A DNA stretch of 62,084 bases from Entrophospora sp. SA101 (taxonomy: Eukaryota; Glomeromycota; Glomeromycetes; Entrophosporales; Entrophosporaceae): the NCBI GenBank assembly GCA_958430865.1, contig CAUDNR010000058.1, forward strand, positions 10,111-72,194. Direction: 5' to 3'. Of the stretch, positions 39,289 to 50,848 are shown in pieces (the first letter of the stretch is position 1; each line of letters starts with the position of its first letter). Position numbers and translations under genes: made by a program. The notes under the pieces are model-generated. The model worked only from the letters and a program-made list of their open reading frames with translations, made no database searches and had not been told where the DNA came from.

Positions 39289-40424
39289 CAGGGCTGGAAA
39301 TAGTACTTTAAAAATCCGGATTTAAAATTTTAGAACTTCCGGAAAAAAAGAGTTGCCGGATATTTTTCCCTTTTTATTTTTTTTATTTTTTTTTATTTTA
39401 TGCAGATTTTTCATTACTTGAATATTTTAGAAAGGAACCATTATTTGTATCTTTCGAATTTTCAGAAGAAAAGTATTGACTCAATTTAAATCTTATTTCA
39501 CTGCTATTAAATTATTAAATTTTAAAATATCTACACTTTAAATATGAATTTATGTATATTTGTTTTCCCTTATTCAAAAAAGTAAATAGTATAGAGCAAG
39601 AAGAATTAGATAATTTGACTACTGAAATTTGGAATGAAGCATTTATAAATGAAAACAAATATTGATGAATCAGATATAGAAGGTTAGATGATTTGACAAT
39701 TCAAGGTTCAGATGATGATGATACTTCAAAAAAATCAAATAAAAAAAAGAAAAATTTGTGGATTAAGTGTAAACCATATTAAAATGGCATTTTAAAAATT
39801 AGGAAGTTTTCAGTGTGAATGGCTAACATATATAAATGGTTAAAATATGATGCAGCAATGAAGAGAATGTTTTGCACAATTTGTAAAGTACATGGGAAAA
39901 AAATCAATTTGCAGGAAAATGTGCATTTATTAATTTACTAATATTATTTAGGATCAAAGAATGCTTCAAAATCTGCTGCTCTAGTAACTCATGCACTTTC
40001 AAACCAACATAAAGATGCTTTGCTTCCAGAAAAGGCAAGCATAACCATGCAATATTCTTCAAAAAAAAAAAAAGCCATTAATAATGGTAACAAACATATA
40101 ATTAATATTTACTGGATGGCAAAAGAAAATATTCCAATTTCCAAACTTCCAAGTCTTATTTATATCTTAAAACTTATGGAAATAGTGCACTCAATTCCAT
40201 TTTCTAGTGTAGATTGTGAAAGAGGTTTTAGCAAACAGAATGTTATCTAACATAATGCAATGGAAAATGACACATTGCACATATTAACTATGGTTGATTT
40301 AGAAGGTACTGATTTATTTGGTTATGGTTTTAATGATGCTTTTAGTAAAAAAAAACAGAAGAATAAAATAAAGAAATTCTTAAATTTGAAAAAATTTTAG
40401 CACCCAAAAAATTTTCCAGCCCTG
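39289..40424 (+). mobile_element. Degenerate hAT element with CAGGGCTGGAAA termini
   Basis: The left end is CAGGGCTGGAAA (39289) and the right end its complement TTTTCCAGCCCTG (ending 40424); CAGGG starts are typical of hAT transposons. Inside, plus-strand pieces read YKWLKYDAAMKRMFCTICKV, a TTF/BED-like zinc-finger start, ALVTHALSNQHKDALL, and later SIPFSSVDCERGFSKQN, the hAT C-terminal CER-x-FS block. Stops and gaps separate them, and the 1.1-kb length shows most of the transposase is lost. No clear 8-bp target duplication is visible. Confidence 0.75.
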
Positions 40425-40845
40425 GATATAGTTCAATCAGGGGTATTACCATAGATAGAAATACTAAATCAATCATGAAAATTCTAGAAGAAATTCTGAT
40501 TGGCTAAATTCTGTACAGATCTTTTCATTGAATAAAAAATAAAGGAAAAATAAAAACAAGAAAAACATGGCAGGTGCTTTATCAATTGGTCGAATAACTT
40601 CCAAATTACAAGATTAAGCAATACAAGAATTCATAATATATAGCATATTAACCTGATAAATGATTTTAATATGATATACAAATTTAATAATTTTTTCCTT
40701 TACCTACCATTCATTAATATCATTGATATCTCATTTAATAAAAATAATTGATTAATATTATGTATGCTCTATGATTATAACTAAATTATTCACTTTACCC
40801 ATTGAATATAAAAATTCCTACTAATTCATAAAACAATAAATATAC

Positions 40846-41484
40846 ATCAGAAAATTTTCCCTGCCATAATATTACATCCATAAATTTTAATATGTAAAGT
40901 TGTAACATTTGCATAAAAAATTATGTAATATTTACACTCAATGGGCCCCACAGTAAACTTATGTAAATAGTGTAATAATTACATAAATCCACGTCTATAC
41001 ATGCAGCCCAAAGTATTTTGACACTGTCATAAAGGGGCTACACACGTAGTAAGGGGCATTACACTTATGTTTTTAATAGTGAATGCTGTAATTAATTTCT
41101 ACTTTCTACCATCAAAATTACCAAACCAATTTGGGCTGCATGTATATCCACATCAGAAAAAATTTCCTGATGTATATGGGCATGCTGCAACAAAATCAAA
41201 CAAAGTGAACATTGGTATTACTGCAAGCATGCAATCCAAGTTCCATATTTAATAGGTTATTTTATGTTCAACACACAGCCTACTCACTGACTTATGCATC
41301 AGGAAATTTTTTCCAATGCAGATTTATGTGATTATTACACTATTTACATAAGTTTACTGTGGGCCCTGTAATATTATGCAATTATTACATTGAGTGTAAA
41401 TATTACATAATTTTTTATGCAAATATTACAACCTCAGATATTAAAATTTATAGACATAATATTATGGTGGGGAAAATTTCCTGG
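40846..41484. mobile_element. Element with ~150-bp terminal inverted repeats
   Basis: Left-arm features (GAAAATTTTCCCTGCCATAA, GCATAAAAAATTATGTAATA, CACAGTAAACTTATGTAAAT) reappear in reverse complement in 41290-41484. The right arm has about 25 extra bases. Inner CATGCAGCCCAAA motifs (40998 and, inverted, near 41133) extend the symmetry. The short open frame at 41067-41252 inside has no recognisable domain. This is a MITE/foldback-like non-autonomous element. Confidence 0.7.
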
Positions 41485-41550
41485 TGTGGCCACTATTACT
41501 TTTATCTTATGGCTAGTGATGGGTGTAAAAATTATTTTGAAAAATGTCCA

Positions 41551-41572
41551 AGTTATTAAGTACTTAATAACT
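41551..41572. repeat. Perfect 22-bp palindrome
   Basis: The half-site AGTTATTAAGT is followed directly by its complement. Confidence 0.8.
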
Positions 41573-41589
41573 CTATTAGTGACTTATAA

Positions 41590-41700
41590 GGCTCTGTATG
41601 AGCCAGCTCACAAGCCAAATAACTTAGTAGGCTCAAAAGCCAGCTCGCAAGCTGAATAAGTTTTTTGGCTTGCAAGCCAGCTCATGAGGAGCTTTAGTGA
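41590..41700. repeat. GCCAGCTC / GAGCTGGC-type repeat cluster
   Basis: AGCCAGCTCACAAGCC, AGCCAGCTCGCAAGC and AAGCCAGCTCATGAGG recur with TTGGCTTG complements. With the neighbouring palindrome this is probably the end of an undefined transposon. Confidence 0.5.
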
Positions 41701-43010
41701 CTTATTAAGTGTTAAAAACACAAACTTGCAGATCTTTTATTGGTAGCAAAAATTATTTGAATCTATTTATGTTTAATCAAATATTAATTTGATAAACAAA
41801 TTAATAATTAATTTAATTTTAAGTGATGACAGCAGTGTATAAAATTTGTCATCACTGCTAATTTATTTATTAACAAATTTCCCCAGGTTGATCATCTCAA
41901 ATTAATGACACTATTTTTAGTGTCACAACACTATAAACTCACATGACCCAAATGGTTAACAATAACATTCCTTCTGCAATAGCTAAACTCACTAGGATAA
42001 CTATAAAAGAAAATGAACAATTAAATGTAAAATATACTATATGTTTGCTATTTTTAATTTGACATATAATTAGCACAACAAATTATAATTAATAAATTTT
42101 TGTTGAATGGTAAATAAAGAAAACCTTGGCATTTAATCGATGCCCCAAGTAATAATCATATGAAATCTAGGGTCTTCTGAAGCAGTAATTCATGATGCGG
42201 GGCATAATAATAATTCATGATTCATGACACAAGACATATAGTTTGTGATGCACAAAGCATAGTTTGTTAGTTCTTATTATAATAATAAAGGAAGACCCTA
42301 ATTGTAATCAGCAAGAATTATGTATTTATCCTATAGTAATAATCATTAAATATAATTTAGTATAATTTGATGAAAAATTATGTAAAATTTTTATTAGAAG
42401 AATATTATAAATTATTATTGTTACCTAAATATATTTAAACATAACATTCAACTTATTGCATTGCATATTGTCTCATTTCCTCTACCATCTACAATTTTTA
42501 TTTCCTTCTACATATCCTCTACCTTCTGATCATGTACATATACAATATATAAGAAAATAGTTTTATTATTCTCATAAATAATATTTAATGGCACATTCTT
42601 CAGCATAGTGGACATTTGATTTCATTGGCTAAATTATGTGACGATCTCCCTTCCAGATATCACGCAAAAAATTAAATTTTATTGGCTTGAAGATCGTTAC
42701 GCAAATTTGAAAAACCAATATTAATATCGGAGGGAAGGAAATTTAGTTCCAAATTGATAAAAATAAAATGTTTATAATAAATAAAAAATTAATATAGTAT
42801 TTCTTTATTGAATGTTTTAATACATAGGCTTGGTTTTTTGTTATAAAGTCTAATATATTATTTACTTTTCAACTTTTCATTGACTTCATCAAATCAACAC
42901 TTTACCTTTGATCATGAATTGTCATCCATTATATAATACTATACATATATATCTGACATTTCCTATAAATAAATAAGTTGGTGACATGAATACAAATGAA
43001 TATATGAATT
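41701..43010. other. Non-coding interval
   Basis: No gene seen. A hairpin (AGTGATGACA ... TGTCATCACT) lies at 41823-41865, and TGACACTATTTTTAGTGTCA near 41906. Confidence 0.45.
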
Positions 43011-43014
43011 TTGA

Positions 43015-43100
43015 ATATAAAAATAAAAATAAAAATAAATGTAAATATGTAAATATATAAATATAAATATATATAAATATAAATATAAATATAAAAGAAA
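43015..43100. repeat. AT microsatellite (AAATA/ATATAA)
   Basis: Simple AAAAATA and TATAAATA repeats, just before the contig end. Confidence 0.7.
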
Positions 43101-43280
43101 TATATTTTAAATACATTTTTAAAATTGTATACATCACTTTATAATTACACCCTGAGTATATCTGTTATTGTTGTTTAAAAATCCTTTTTTGTTTTTTTAA
43201 ATGCATCATTAAAAAATCAAGAAATAATGTTCTCTAATTAATCAAAATGTATAAGTAACTTACTTTCAAAACAATTCTCT

Positions 43281-43290
43281 NNNNNNNNNN
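43281..43290. other. Assembly gap (10 N)
   Basis: A run of ten N, a conventional placeholder, so the real distance and even the orientation across it are not established. The right side begins inside a transposase gene. Confidence 1.
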
Positions 43291-44536
43291 AAAAGATATT
43301 TCTTTAAGTACTGCAAAAAGATGGTTAAACATTCTTGGTTACACTTTTAAACTACATCATCAAGGAACATATTATGATGGACATGAAAGGGAAGATGTTC
43401 TGCAATATAGGAAAGTGTTCTTAGAAAAAATGTTTGACCATGAGAAGTATATGTTCAAATATGAAGGTGAAACAATGGATAGAATAATCCCTAACTTACC
43501 TGAAGGACAAAAAGAAAGAATTCTTGTAGTTCATGATGAGAGTATTTTCTATTCTAATGATGGTAAACGTGGAGTGTGAACCAAGAATGGTGAGATGCCA
43601 CTGAGAAAAAAGGGAAATGGCAGATCAATTATGGTTAGTGAATTTTTAACAGAAGTTAATGGATGCCTTTGTTTGCAACAAGCTGACATAGAGAAACATC
43701 CATATGTACCTGAAGAAGCACAATGTTATTTAAAGCCTGGCATAAATCAAGATGATTATTGGACAGCAGAACATCTTCTTGAGCAAATCGAATATAAAGC
43801 AATCCCTATTTTTGAGGCATTATATCCAGATTGCATAGCTGTATTTGCTTTTGATAATAGTTCTAACCATGCTGCATTCAGAAATGATGCTTTGGTTGCA
43901 AAACGAATGAATCTAAAACCAGGTGGCAAGCAACCTGTTATGCATGATACTTACTTTGGAGAAGATAAACAGCCACAATCAATGGTTTTTCCATCTACAC
44001 ATCCTGATGAGAAACTTAGAAACAAACCTAAGGGCATAAAACAAGTGTTAATAGAAAGAGGAAAATGGTCATCTCAAGGATTAATATTAGAATGCAAAGA
44101 ATGTAAAGAAAATATTAAAGATGATTCAAGAAAATCTTGTTGTGCACATCATGTATTATCATTGGAACCAGATTTTTTAGCACAAAAAGGAGCAATTGAA
44201 GAGCTGATTGAGAATGCTGGACATAAATGCATCTTTTTTCCAAAATTTCACTGTGAGCTAAACTTTATTGAAAGATATTGGGGTGCTGCTAAACAATATC
44301 TGAGAGAAAATTGTGATTATTCATGGGAGGGTTTAAAAAAAACAGTACCTGAAAGTCTTGAATCAGTATCTTTAATTACAATTAGGAAATTTTCAAGAAA
44401 GTGTTGGCATTATATGGACTTATATAGAAAAGAAATCAGTGGTAAATTAGCAGAGTATGCTGTCAAAAAATATAGATCTCATAGGAGAATACCAGATGGT
44501 GTAATTGAAGAATTAAATAGAATTAATATAGAATAA
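43291..44536 (+). pseudogene. DDE transposase, right copy, 5' cut by the gap
   Basis: Same element as 27526-29721. It starts at the KDISLSTAKRW block and runs to the normal C-terminus (ending ELNRINIE). The first catalytic Asp (VVHDESIFYSNDG) sits just before a TGA at the Trp codon (43577-43579). Downstream the frame is open for 313 codons from MPLRKKGNGRS and has Gln (CAA) where the left copy has a TGA. About 13 substitutions separate the copies in 1 kb, mostly transitions (for example Arg to Cys, Arg to His, Gly to Asp). Confidence 0.85.
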
Positions 44537-45190
44537 TAATAAATTGCTTTTAAAAAAATTAACCAATAAAAATTCATTGATAGTTATCTGAAATTTCGGA
44601 ATGATCTACATTTTTGATGAGTATAGATGACCTGCACCATAAGTTTGATGAAAACCAAAATGATGTTTCCCATATTATATGGGCAATGGTTGGTTCTATG
44701 AAATCTATCAAGAAGAAAGAAAATCATAACTGATCAAAGAATGTGATAACATAAAGCCATGAAGAATCTAGAAAGAAAGAAAATTACTGTTACCAAATAT
44801 TATGGTGAGGGAACAAGATAATAGTTGATAACATACTTTAATTATGTGAAGTTTGATGAATGGGTTATATGTGTTTAAAATAAAATTTATTGAATTGCTT
44901 TTATAATACATAATTAATATGGTGTAATTACTTCGTTAAGCATAATGATTGTTAATTTTAACTAATAGGAATTAAATTAGTAGAAAACAACATAAATAAT
45001 TTGTGACAGAAAATGTTTATGGAATTAGATGAGAGAAGTATATGGCGAGATCACTTTCAATACAAAAAAATATTATTTAATACCATACATATTATTTATT
45101 ATAATTGCAAATATTAATATTTTCGAATAACATTATATATTATTATGAGCATGTTATTAGTTTAATACATATTTAACACATGATCGTCCT

Positions 45191-45816
45191 TTAATTTTTT
45201 TTTCGTTTTTTAATTTGATAATCTGTATCTGTGGTTGGCTGAATAAAAGTACTCATCCTTGCTTGTTTTACTCGAAGTTTAAATGATTCTTCAGGTTTAT
45301 TTATGCTTTCATAAATTTTTGTATGAATTTCAGGATTTTTTGGTATTTCTGTTGGTTTAGCAGTGATTACTTCGGGTTTTGAGACCTGTGTTGTTGAAAT
45401 ATCTTCGAACTTGGTAATAACTTGTAATGATGTTTCTTGAATTTTTTTTCAAATCTAAAATTTCGTCTTCCAATTTAACAATTGTTTGTGAAGATGCCTC
45501 TTGGAATTTTTTGATTTTTTCTATAATGGCTTGTAACGATTCCTCTTGAATTTTTTTAAATTTCGAGACTTTATCTTCCAATTCAGCAATGATTTTTGAC
45601 GATTCCTCTTGAACTTTTTTTATTTCTGAAAGCTCGTGAGCAGCACTATTTAAAAAAAACCAAAGTTTATTATTATAGCTGGAAACTAGAATGACAACAA
45701 GTTGTGATGCATCATAACCACCACCACCATTCTTTTTTAATGAATAACACTTACCCATGAATGATTTCTTCATTTACTTTGTCAAGAGTTTTTCTTGTAA
45801 TATTAAAAAAATCAAA
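45191..45816 (-). CDS. Coiled-coil protein with A8 frameshift, right copy
   Basis: Identical translation to 26246-26871, including the intron and the same broken run of eight A's. Either the frameshift predates the duplication or both copies are read the same way. Confidence 0.5.
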
Positions 45817-46326
45817 AATTATTATATATAGTGCAAGTCACTTAGTCTGACGCGACAAGTGTCAATAACCTCCATTATTATGATAAACACTTACTCGTTT
45901 ATTCCTCGTCGTTCTCCGTCGTTTTTTCTCCTTTTTCTAATTTCTTTGATTGTACATTTTTATTTTTTAAATAAAGATTGCGAATTATTCCTAAGATTTG
46001 TTATAAGATCTTATTTTTAATTAAAGAATGTTTGTGACAAATTAAGTTTATGTATTAATAATATTAATTATTTTTACCAATTATGTTTAGAACATTTAAA
46101 TAGATGAGATTGATTATCTTTTATTTTTATCATTATAAATAGGATATTATTTTTAAAATGGAGAATATATTTTTACCACAATTAAAATATTTGTAAGAGT
46201 GTTTAAATTCGTTTTTACAATTTGGTAACAGCGGACGTTTTATACATTCATGTTTACATATACATCACATTCACGTTTACACACATACATATTTATATAC
46301 ATTAGAAATAATAGATATTATAAGAC

Positions 46327-46799
46327 CATATGGAGGAAGGAAATGGAAATAAATATCCACATCTAATTTTACTTTACAGGAATTACAAAATCAAGTTATA
46401 GAATTAAAAATCACTCGACCATCAAATAAACATATTAAAGGTTATCAAATATTAACTACTATTTCCTATTTTTTATTTTTTATTTATTTTTTTAATGATC
46501 AAATAAAAAGGCTTTCTTCTGTTTTATATAATTATTAACATCGTGAAAAAAACAAAATTATTAATGATCCTGATGAATTCATAAAAATGATCAAAGAAAG
46601 AGATCCTTCGTTAAAAGGTTTTTTTGATATGCTGTATCAAAGCATGAACCCTTCTTCAAAAAATTATTCTACAAAAATAAGCCTAAAAAAGGTAATGATT
46701 CTATGTTACCAAATGGCTAGCCTTAGAAATAAGCAAGCCAACTTTGTTAAAACCCATATATATGCATTCCAACAGATTAAATATCATCTAATTAAATAA
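46327..46799 (+). CDS. Unrecognised exons (FIKMIKERDPSLKGFF), right copy
   Basis: Mirror of 25263-25735 with identical translation. The first small exon ends at 46440 before a GTTATC donor; the long exon ends after NKQANFVKTH. Confidence 0.4.
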
Positions 46800-47461
46800 A
46801 TTTATTTTTATTTATTTAAAATAACCAGATGGTAAGTATTATATTATAAATTAACTTTTACAACAGAAAATAACTATCAAAACGTCATCTAATTCAGTCT
46901 GGGATTACAGTCAAACCTCGATAAGCCGAACTTTTGGGAATAGGATCCGATACAAACAGGGCTGGCAGCATAAAGGGTTAAAAGCCTAATTTAGTAATAA
47001 TCATCTTGACTAAACTTGATTGTTGGGTGATCGACCATTTTTAAACCGAATTTTATCATTATAAGACGAATTTTTATGATCATATTCGGCTTAGAAAGTT
47101 AGATTTTATTATTTTGTACAAACCATTAAGTTCGTTTTATCAAGTAAAGTAGAAATTATAATAAAATTCGGCTTAATATTAACGAAATAGTTTTTATTAA
47201 ATATGATTTCCGTGACTATGAAATGTGCAGTATGTAGATCATTGCTTTTTTTAAATTTTGATTTTTAAATTCGATTCAAAAAAATTTTGGTTACCCCCAA
47301 GAATTTATTTTTGTACTAAATAAATCACATCTAATTTTTTCACAAATTATAGTCATGATATTATAGTTTAATATCATGCAAAAAAATTTTTTTTGACCAA
47401 AAGTCTCGAAACCTGGTTTTCCTAGAGCGCCCCCATATGTACTTCCATTAATTAAAAAATA

Positions 47462-48107
47462 TGCCTTTTGTTAGATTTCTCATGCTATCAAGAGATATGT
47501 ACATGTTGGCCATAATCTAGATGAAGGAAGGAAAATAGAAGAAGCAATACATAGATTAAAGGGGACCTCTATTGCTCAACTTGTGCCAGCACGCCAAAAT
47601 CAAAATCACAAAGTGAAAACGATTGATGGCATTACAAAATTGTTTTACTTTGAATGGCCAATTGAAGGTGATTATGCTAGATTTATGCGAGCTCAATGTC
47701 TACCACACATAGGAGAATTTCTACGGTTTTCACCATTAGAGACAACATCTATAAACAAGCCATCACCACTAATTTCAATCCCTGAAAAACAGTGGAATAC
47801 TTCATTGTTTTATGTTCAAGGTAAAATCAAAAAGATGAATTATATTTTTTTTTTATATTATAAATACTACACAAATGACTGTAAGTGTATATACTACTAT
47901 GCAGTAATGCAGACAGTTATCCACAATTATCTTTGCACCATTTCTCATTATTTTAATTTCATTGTTGCACAATTTGCCAAGCTGATAATTCATTAGTTCC
48001 TTTAGAGGTATACAATCATTGCTAAAACATTTTCTCTTTTGAATCTAAATAATAATTTTGGTACTCTCTATTCAAAGGAGCATTTAATCGATTGTTCTCT
48101 TTGATGA
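47462..48107 (+). pseudogene. Unrecognised spliced gene, right copy, 3' end deleted
   Basis: Exons 47475-47820 and 47982-48007 match the left copy. The third exon starts at 48078 (EHLID) but hits the 530-bp deletion after 15 bases. The frame then reads Cys-Ser-Leu and stops at TGA, losing about 48 C-terminal residues relative to the left copy. Confidence 0.55.
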
Positions 48108-48128
48108 TCTAAAAGAAAATAAATAAAT

Positions 48129-50348
48129 ATGACTTATTTTGACAATAAAGATATTCAAGAACTTTCGAAAACAGTAGAAAATGATTCATTAAACAATAAT
48201 TATTCTAAACCTGAAAATGTAAACAATGAATCAGGTAATTTAATGGTTTGCAGACAGTATTTATTACAAGAACTTTTTAATGACTTGTTTATTTATATTT
48301 GACATAATGACATTCATTGTACTTACACTGTTATATATATATGTGTGTGTGATTTTAGATGTTTTAACTGAAAAATTGTTTCAATTAATTGGTGGACCAT
48401 CTCCCGTAGCAATTGTGAGACCTGCTCTAAAAACTAGATCAAAATTGATGGATCAAGGTGTTCAATGGTGATAAATCTATATTTGATCAGTTCATTGATT
48501 GATTGATTGATTGATTTATTGATTAAACATAACAATTTATTTATTTAATAAAAATTTATTTATTAATATTTAAAATCCACTAAAGGGAATGTAAAGAATT
48601 TATTAATAATTCAAGGAATGATGGATTAAGGTTAAAACATTGGACAAAAGTCTCGAATATCGAAGATCAGGGTAATTTATTTATCTATTGATTAATTAAT
48701 TTAAAGCTGTAAACTATATCTAAGGCCAAGCTTTTCTTCTAGAAATATATCCATTTTTTAGATTTAATTGTTCTGTCGAAATTGAGAGTTATGAGGATGA
48801 TGAATATAATAAATATCTAATAGGTATAAATATAGATTCACATTATATATCAGCATTTTATCTTCACATATATATCTACATATATATATATAATCTATTT
48901 ATTCTAGATCGAGATTGGTCCAAGGAAGAAACTGATTATCTGTTTGATATGTGTAGAAAATATGATCTTAGGTTTATTATTATACATGATAGATATGATT
49001 TTCCAAATAAGATTAGAACTATTGAAGTAAAAATTTATAAAATTAATTTATATTATTAATATGTGATTTAAAAGATGATGATGGTGATACTAATAGACCA
49101 AGAAATCTTAAAAACTAATTCTCGCACACCTTTCTTTTCACTTTTTAATATATAAAAAGGATTTAAAAGAAAGATACTACTCGGTGTGTAAAAAGATTTT
49201 ACAAATAAGACCAACGCAACCTGGTAACAATCAACAAGACAAAGGTGCAATTATTGCATTGAATACTTATGATAAAGTAAAGGAAGAAAAAAGAAAAAAA
49301 AATTTACGTCATTTGTATAACCGTTCTTCGAAACAAATAGCGGTATGGATATTTATTATATGTTTATCGTTTATATTTACATTTGTATTTGTAGAATAAC
49401 CATCATATAATTGTGATATATTTATAGGAAGAAGAGTCATTGTTAAAGGAATATGGGCATATTGAACAAATTGAAAAGAAAATTAGAAAAGAGAGTGAAA
49501 GTTTGGCGAAATTATTAAGCCTTCGAGAAATCATTCAAAATCCGGTAAAATAATAATAATAATAATAATAACAAATTAAAAAATGAAAATTTATTATCAT
49601 TAATAGTTAAATAATATTATAATAAAATAATTTATATAGCAAAAAAGAAAGAAATCATTTCATAATGGTCCATTAACACCTATTGTTGAATTTAATGGAT
49701 CATCAAGAGCTTTCAATCTATCTGCCGGGGATTCATTTAAAAGACAACAACAAAACCAACATTATCGTACATCAACTTCAACCACCACTGTATCAGAACG
49801 TAAATAAAGATTTACTTTTCTAATTTTCTAATAATCTTTTGTTATTTCTCTAATTGTTACTTCCTCTTAATTTTTAGCTCATTCAAAAGTTGAAGCCATA
49901 ATACCTATACATACACGGTGTGAAAAATTCCCAATAGGAGCATCAGTTAGAAGTCAAAAAATACCAGTTCCAAAACAAAACTTATTAACAAAAGTACAAA
50001 AGACTTTCCAGGAATGTGGACTAGGATATCTTCCCACTGTACCAACTGAAAGTGTTTGTGGTAAATGGACAGAATTACAAAAAGCTATTCAAAACTTGTT
50101 GGATTTAAAAAAAAATCTTGAAAAACAAGAAAATGAATTGAAGACAAAACAAGCAACCTTGCAAAAAGCAAAATCGAGTATCATCGATAGCTCTAACTTC
50201 AACAATTCACTGGTAAGTATTGAATTGATTGATTGATTGATGATTGATTGGATTTACTCGGATGATAGTATATAATATATGATATATAATTGTTTTTTAG
50301 ACAAATGGATCTAAGTCACCTCGAAGTAACAAGAAATTAAGAAATTAA
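48129..50348 (+). CDS. SWC4: SWC4/DMAP1-type SANT protein, right copy with deleted 5' flank
   Basis: Inferred exons: 48129-48234, 48359-(TG before GTGATAAAT), 48586-48671, 48743-48823, 48908-49026, 49160-49342, 49428-49544, 49640-49799, 49878-50212, 50301-50348. Translation is the same as the left copy, with the SANT region in exons 5-6. The coding region looks intact. Only 36 bp separate the ATG from the deletion junction, beyond which lies the truncated upstream gene, so the original promoter is missing. Expression would depend on read-through or a new promoter. Confidence 0.85.
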
Positions 50349-50769
50349 TTAATTAAATTAATTGCATTGCATTTTTTTAATTTTACAAAAAGTAACAAAA
50401 TATTAAAATTATAAAATAAATATATTATACGCGGAAATATAACTAGCCAACTATTTAGATACCTTTAAGTCTTACAACTATTATATTGTCTGAAAATTCA
50501 CCCCAAGAAATTCTTTTATTAACAAATATGATAAACCAAGTCATTGATACTATAAGCCAAAATATTATACCAATTGCGGAAAATGTAAAATTTGAAAAAA
50601 TTATAAATATAAACGATAAATAAGTGCCAATAAATGATGAATGATTGATTGAAAAATTTAATAAAAAAGTCTCATAATTTTCTAATTTCTCTGCCTATAT
50701 CTTGACGTTTTGTGTTTGGCCACATATAAATAATGTTGATCAATCATAACCACGGTAAAAATATTAAAC

Positions 50770-50848
50770 CTATGAAAAATATTTTTTATATAAGGATAGA
50801 GTATAAGTTGGCGGGGCGAATTCTTTAGGCTGGGAAGGAGACGACATC
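50770..50848 (-). CDS. Isolated short ORF, mirror copy
   Basis: Identical mirror of 20684-20762 (MSSPSQPKEFAPPTYTLSLY); status equally uncertain. Confidence 0.2.

Noticed and set aside
42922..43137. ORF rich in Ile, Phe and Tyr
   Set aside because: It is translated microsatellite with no protein-like composition.
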